Assembly (NCBI RefSeq): GCF_020329505.1
Contig: NZ_JAGKJJ010000041.1
Span: 1-33,330 of the forward strand
Length of the DNA stretch: 33,330 nt
From: Bradyrhizobium semiaridum
GTDB taxonomy: Bacteria > Pseudomonadota > Alphaproteobacteria > Rhizobiales > Xanthobacteraceae
Direction of reading: 5' to 3'
In this document: one piece after another, positions 32,055 to 33,330 of the stretch
Numbering within the stretch: position 1 is the stretch's first letter
Layout: each line of letters opens with the position of its first letter
Notes under the pieces: generated by a model
What the model was told of the DNA's origin: nothing
Database searches by the model: none
Seen by the model: only the letters and a program-made list of their open reading frames with translations
Translations under genes and position numbers: made by a program

Positions 32055-33330
32055 ATGTCGGGCGTAGTCGCGGCGATGCGTCGAACCCTGCTGTCATGCA
32101 CCTCACTGGCGCGCGACGGCATGATTGGACTCGCCACCGCCGCATTGCTGCCGGCCACGTCGGCCTTCGCCGCCGACGACATCGCGCAGGGGTTCCTGAC
32201 CCAGGCGATGTCGGACTATTTCGGCCTCAACCATCAGGAGGTCGCGGTGCTCGCGACGTCGTTCGCGCTGGTCGGCTTCTCCGCCGTCGCCGCGATCCTT
32301 CTGATGCGCACTCGCCTGCGCGCGACCCGCAGCGAGGAGCGGCTGCGCGCCGAGATCTCGGACCTGCAGGCGCAGACCGACCGGCTGCGCGCGCTGCTGT
32401 TCGTCGAACCGCAGGTGCTGATCTCCTGGGCCGCCGGCGACAACCGCCCGCAGATCTCGGGCGACGTCTCGCTGGTGATGTCGCAGGAGACGTCGCCGCA
32501 GCGCATCCTCGCCTTCGGGACCTGGCTGCCGCCGGAGCCGGCCCTGCAGATGGACCACGCCGTCGACGCGCTGCGCGACAAGGGCGAAGCCTTCCTGCTC
32601 AACCTCTCGACCTCGGCCGGGCGCGCCATCGAGGCGATGGGGCGCGCCATCGGCGGACAGGCCATTGTGCGGATCCGAGAGCTCGGCGGCTTGCGCCGCG
32701 AGCTCGCCGAATCCAACCTGCGCTACAAGACGCTGCAGGAAGAAACCGAGCTGCTGCGCGACTTCGCGGCCGCCGCGCCCTGGCCGATCTGGGCCAAGAG
32801 CCTCGAGGGCCAGCTGCGTTATGCCAACGCGGCCTATGTCCGCGCCACCGAGGGCAAGAGCGTCACCGACGCGCTGCAGCGCAATCTCGAACTGCTCGAA
32901 AGCGAGCAGCGCACCGAAATGGCGCGCGCGCTCAACGACAACGCCAGTTATGCGGCCCGCCTGCCGATCGTCGTCAAGGGCGAGCGGCGGATCTACGACG
33001 TGCAGGCGCTCAAGCTCGGCGGCGGCAGCGCCGGCATCGCGATCGACGCCAGCGAAGCGGCGGCGCTGCGCTCTGCGATCGTGCGGATGGTCGAGGCGCA
33101 CCGGCGCACGCTCGACCAGCTGTCGTCAGGCGTCGCCGTGTTCGATGCCGACCGGCGGCTCACCTTCTACAACGAATCCTACCGGCGGCTGTGGGGGCTC
33201 GACCAGGCCTTCCTTGACAGCAACCCCGACGATTCCAGCATCCTCGACCGGCTGCGCGCCAACCGCAAACTGCCGGAGCAGCCGGACTTCCGCGCCTGGA
33301 AGGCCAAGCTGCACGAAGCCTATCGCGCGG
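32055..33330 (+). CDS. Membrane-anchored PAS-domain sensor protein, possibly DivL-like (5' part)
   Basis: At least 425 residues, running off the right edge with no stop. The ATG at 32055 gives MSGVVAAMRRTLLSC; GTG codons at 32022 and 32037 are also in frame. A signal-like stretch MIGLATAALLPATSAFAADD (about 24-43) is followed by a membrane helix VAVLATSFALVGFSAVAAIL (about 60-79). Then comes a coiled-coil linker and PAS-like domains (about 230-320 with FAAAAPWPIWAKSLEGQLRY, and about 350 onwards with LSSGVAVFDADRRLTFYNES). In alphaproteobacteria such proteins near dut/tsaE are sensor histidine kinases or the Tyr-containing pseudokinase DivL of the CtrA cell-cycle pathway. The kinase end is outside the window, so the choice is open. 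Confidence 0.75.
   Translation, partial: MSGVVAAMRRTLLSCTSLARDGMIGLATAALLPATSAFAADDIAQGFLTQAMSDYFGLNHQEVAVLATSFALVGFSAVAAILLMRTRLRATRSEERLRAEISDLQAQTDRLRALLFVEPQVLISWAAGDNRPQISGDVSLVMSQETSPQRILAFGTWLPPEPALQMDHAVDALRDKGEAFLLNLSTSAGRAIEAMGRAIGGQAIVRIRELGGLRRELAESNLRYKTLQEETELLRDFAAAAPWPIWAKSLEGQLRYANAAYVRATEGKSVTDALQRNLELLESEQRTEMARALNDNASYAARLPIVVKGERRIYDVQALKLGGGSAGIAIDASEAAALRSAIVRMVEAHRRTLDQLSSGVAVFDADRRLTFYNESYRRLWGLDQAFLDSNPDDSSILDRLRANRKLPEQPDFRAWKAKLHEAYRA

Noticed and set aside
32096..33217. 373-residue + strand frame and a 332-residue - strand frame at the right edge
   Set aside because: Both are out of frame with the PAS sensor gene starting at 32055, which has a membrane segment, PAS-like motifs and no stop; the others are Arg/Ala/His-rich without motifs.

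Overview
The window is a compact chromosomal segment of a high-GC alphaproteobacterium, almost certainly Bradyrhizobium or a close relative (Nitrobacteraceae). The evidence is an Irr regulator with a heme motif (GCPWHD) and a His triplet at B. japonicum-like positions, the irr/fabA pairing, the rimP-nusA-ylxR-infB-rbfA-truB-rpsO-pnp block, and several palindromic repeat families that I recall from Bradyrhizobium genomes. It is housekeeping DNA. I found no phage, IS element, CRISPR array, tRNA or complete rRNA gene.

Layout. 1-2489: 3' end of an M20 peptidase gene overlapping trmB, then a convergent DUF2336 gene. 2490-13185: the translation and RNA-metabolism operon, opened by a promoter/leader with a terminator-like hairpin and closed by a strong terminator after pnp. 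13343-14077: a Tat-exported Mn-type superoxide dismutase. 14205-18064: fabA-fabB-fabV (unsaturated fatty acid synthesis and a FabV enoyl reductase), divergent from irr, whose promoter carries phased Fur-like repeats. 18175-24601: SH3-domain protein, hydroxyacid dehydrogenase, LysR regulator divergent from an aldo/keto reductase, MoeB-like enzyme, and a protease-like exported protein without its catalytic His. 24705-27305: gamma-glutamyltransferase and mutM. 27397-31679: ubiE-ubiB, then coaBC-dut. 32055-end: the N-terminal part of a membrane-anchored PAS sensor protein, possibly DivL-like, running off the window.

The observations most worth a second look are: (i) coaBC begins with a FitA-like ribbon-helix-helix DNA-binding domain, with no ATG, GTG or TTG codon between the first codon and the CoaC domain, so it is an obligate fusion; its CoaC loop also lacks the usual Cys. 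(ii) The rimP leader contains a small hairpin matching the helix IV/loop E arm of 5S rRNA, placed directly before a terminator-like hairpin. (iii) Five hexamers at exactly 11-bp intervals overlap the irr promoter. (iv) Every convergent gene junction longer than 2 bp holds a REP-like palindrome. (v) Several enzymes lack canonical residues: aldo/keto reductase His to Ala, trypsin-like His to Arg, and MoeB zinc cysteines.

All calls rest on reading translations and motifs by eye. No database search or folding program was run.
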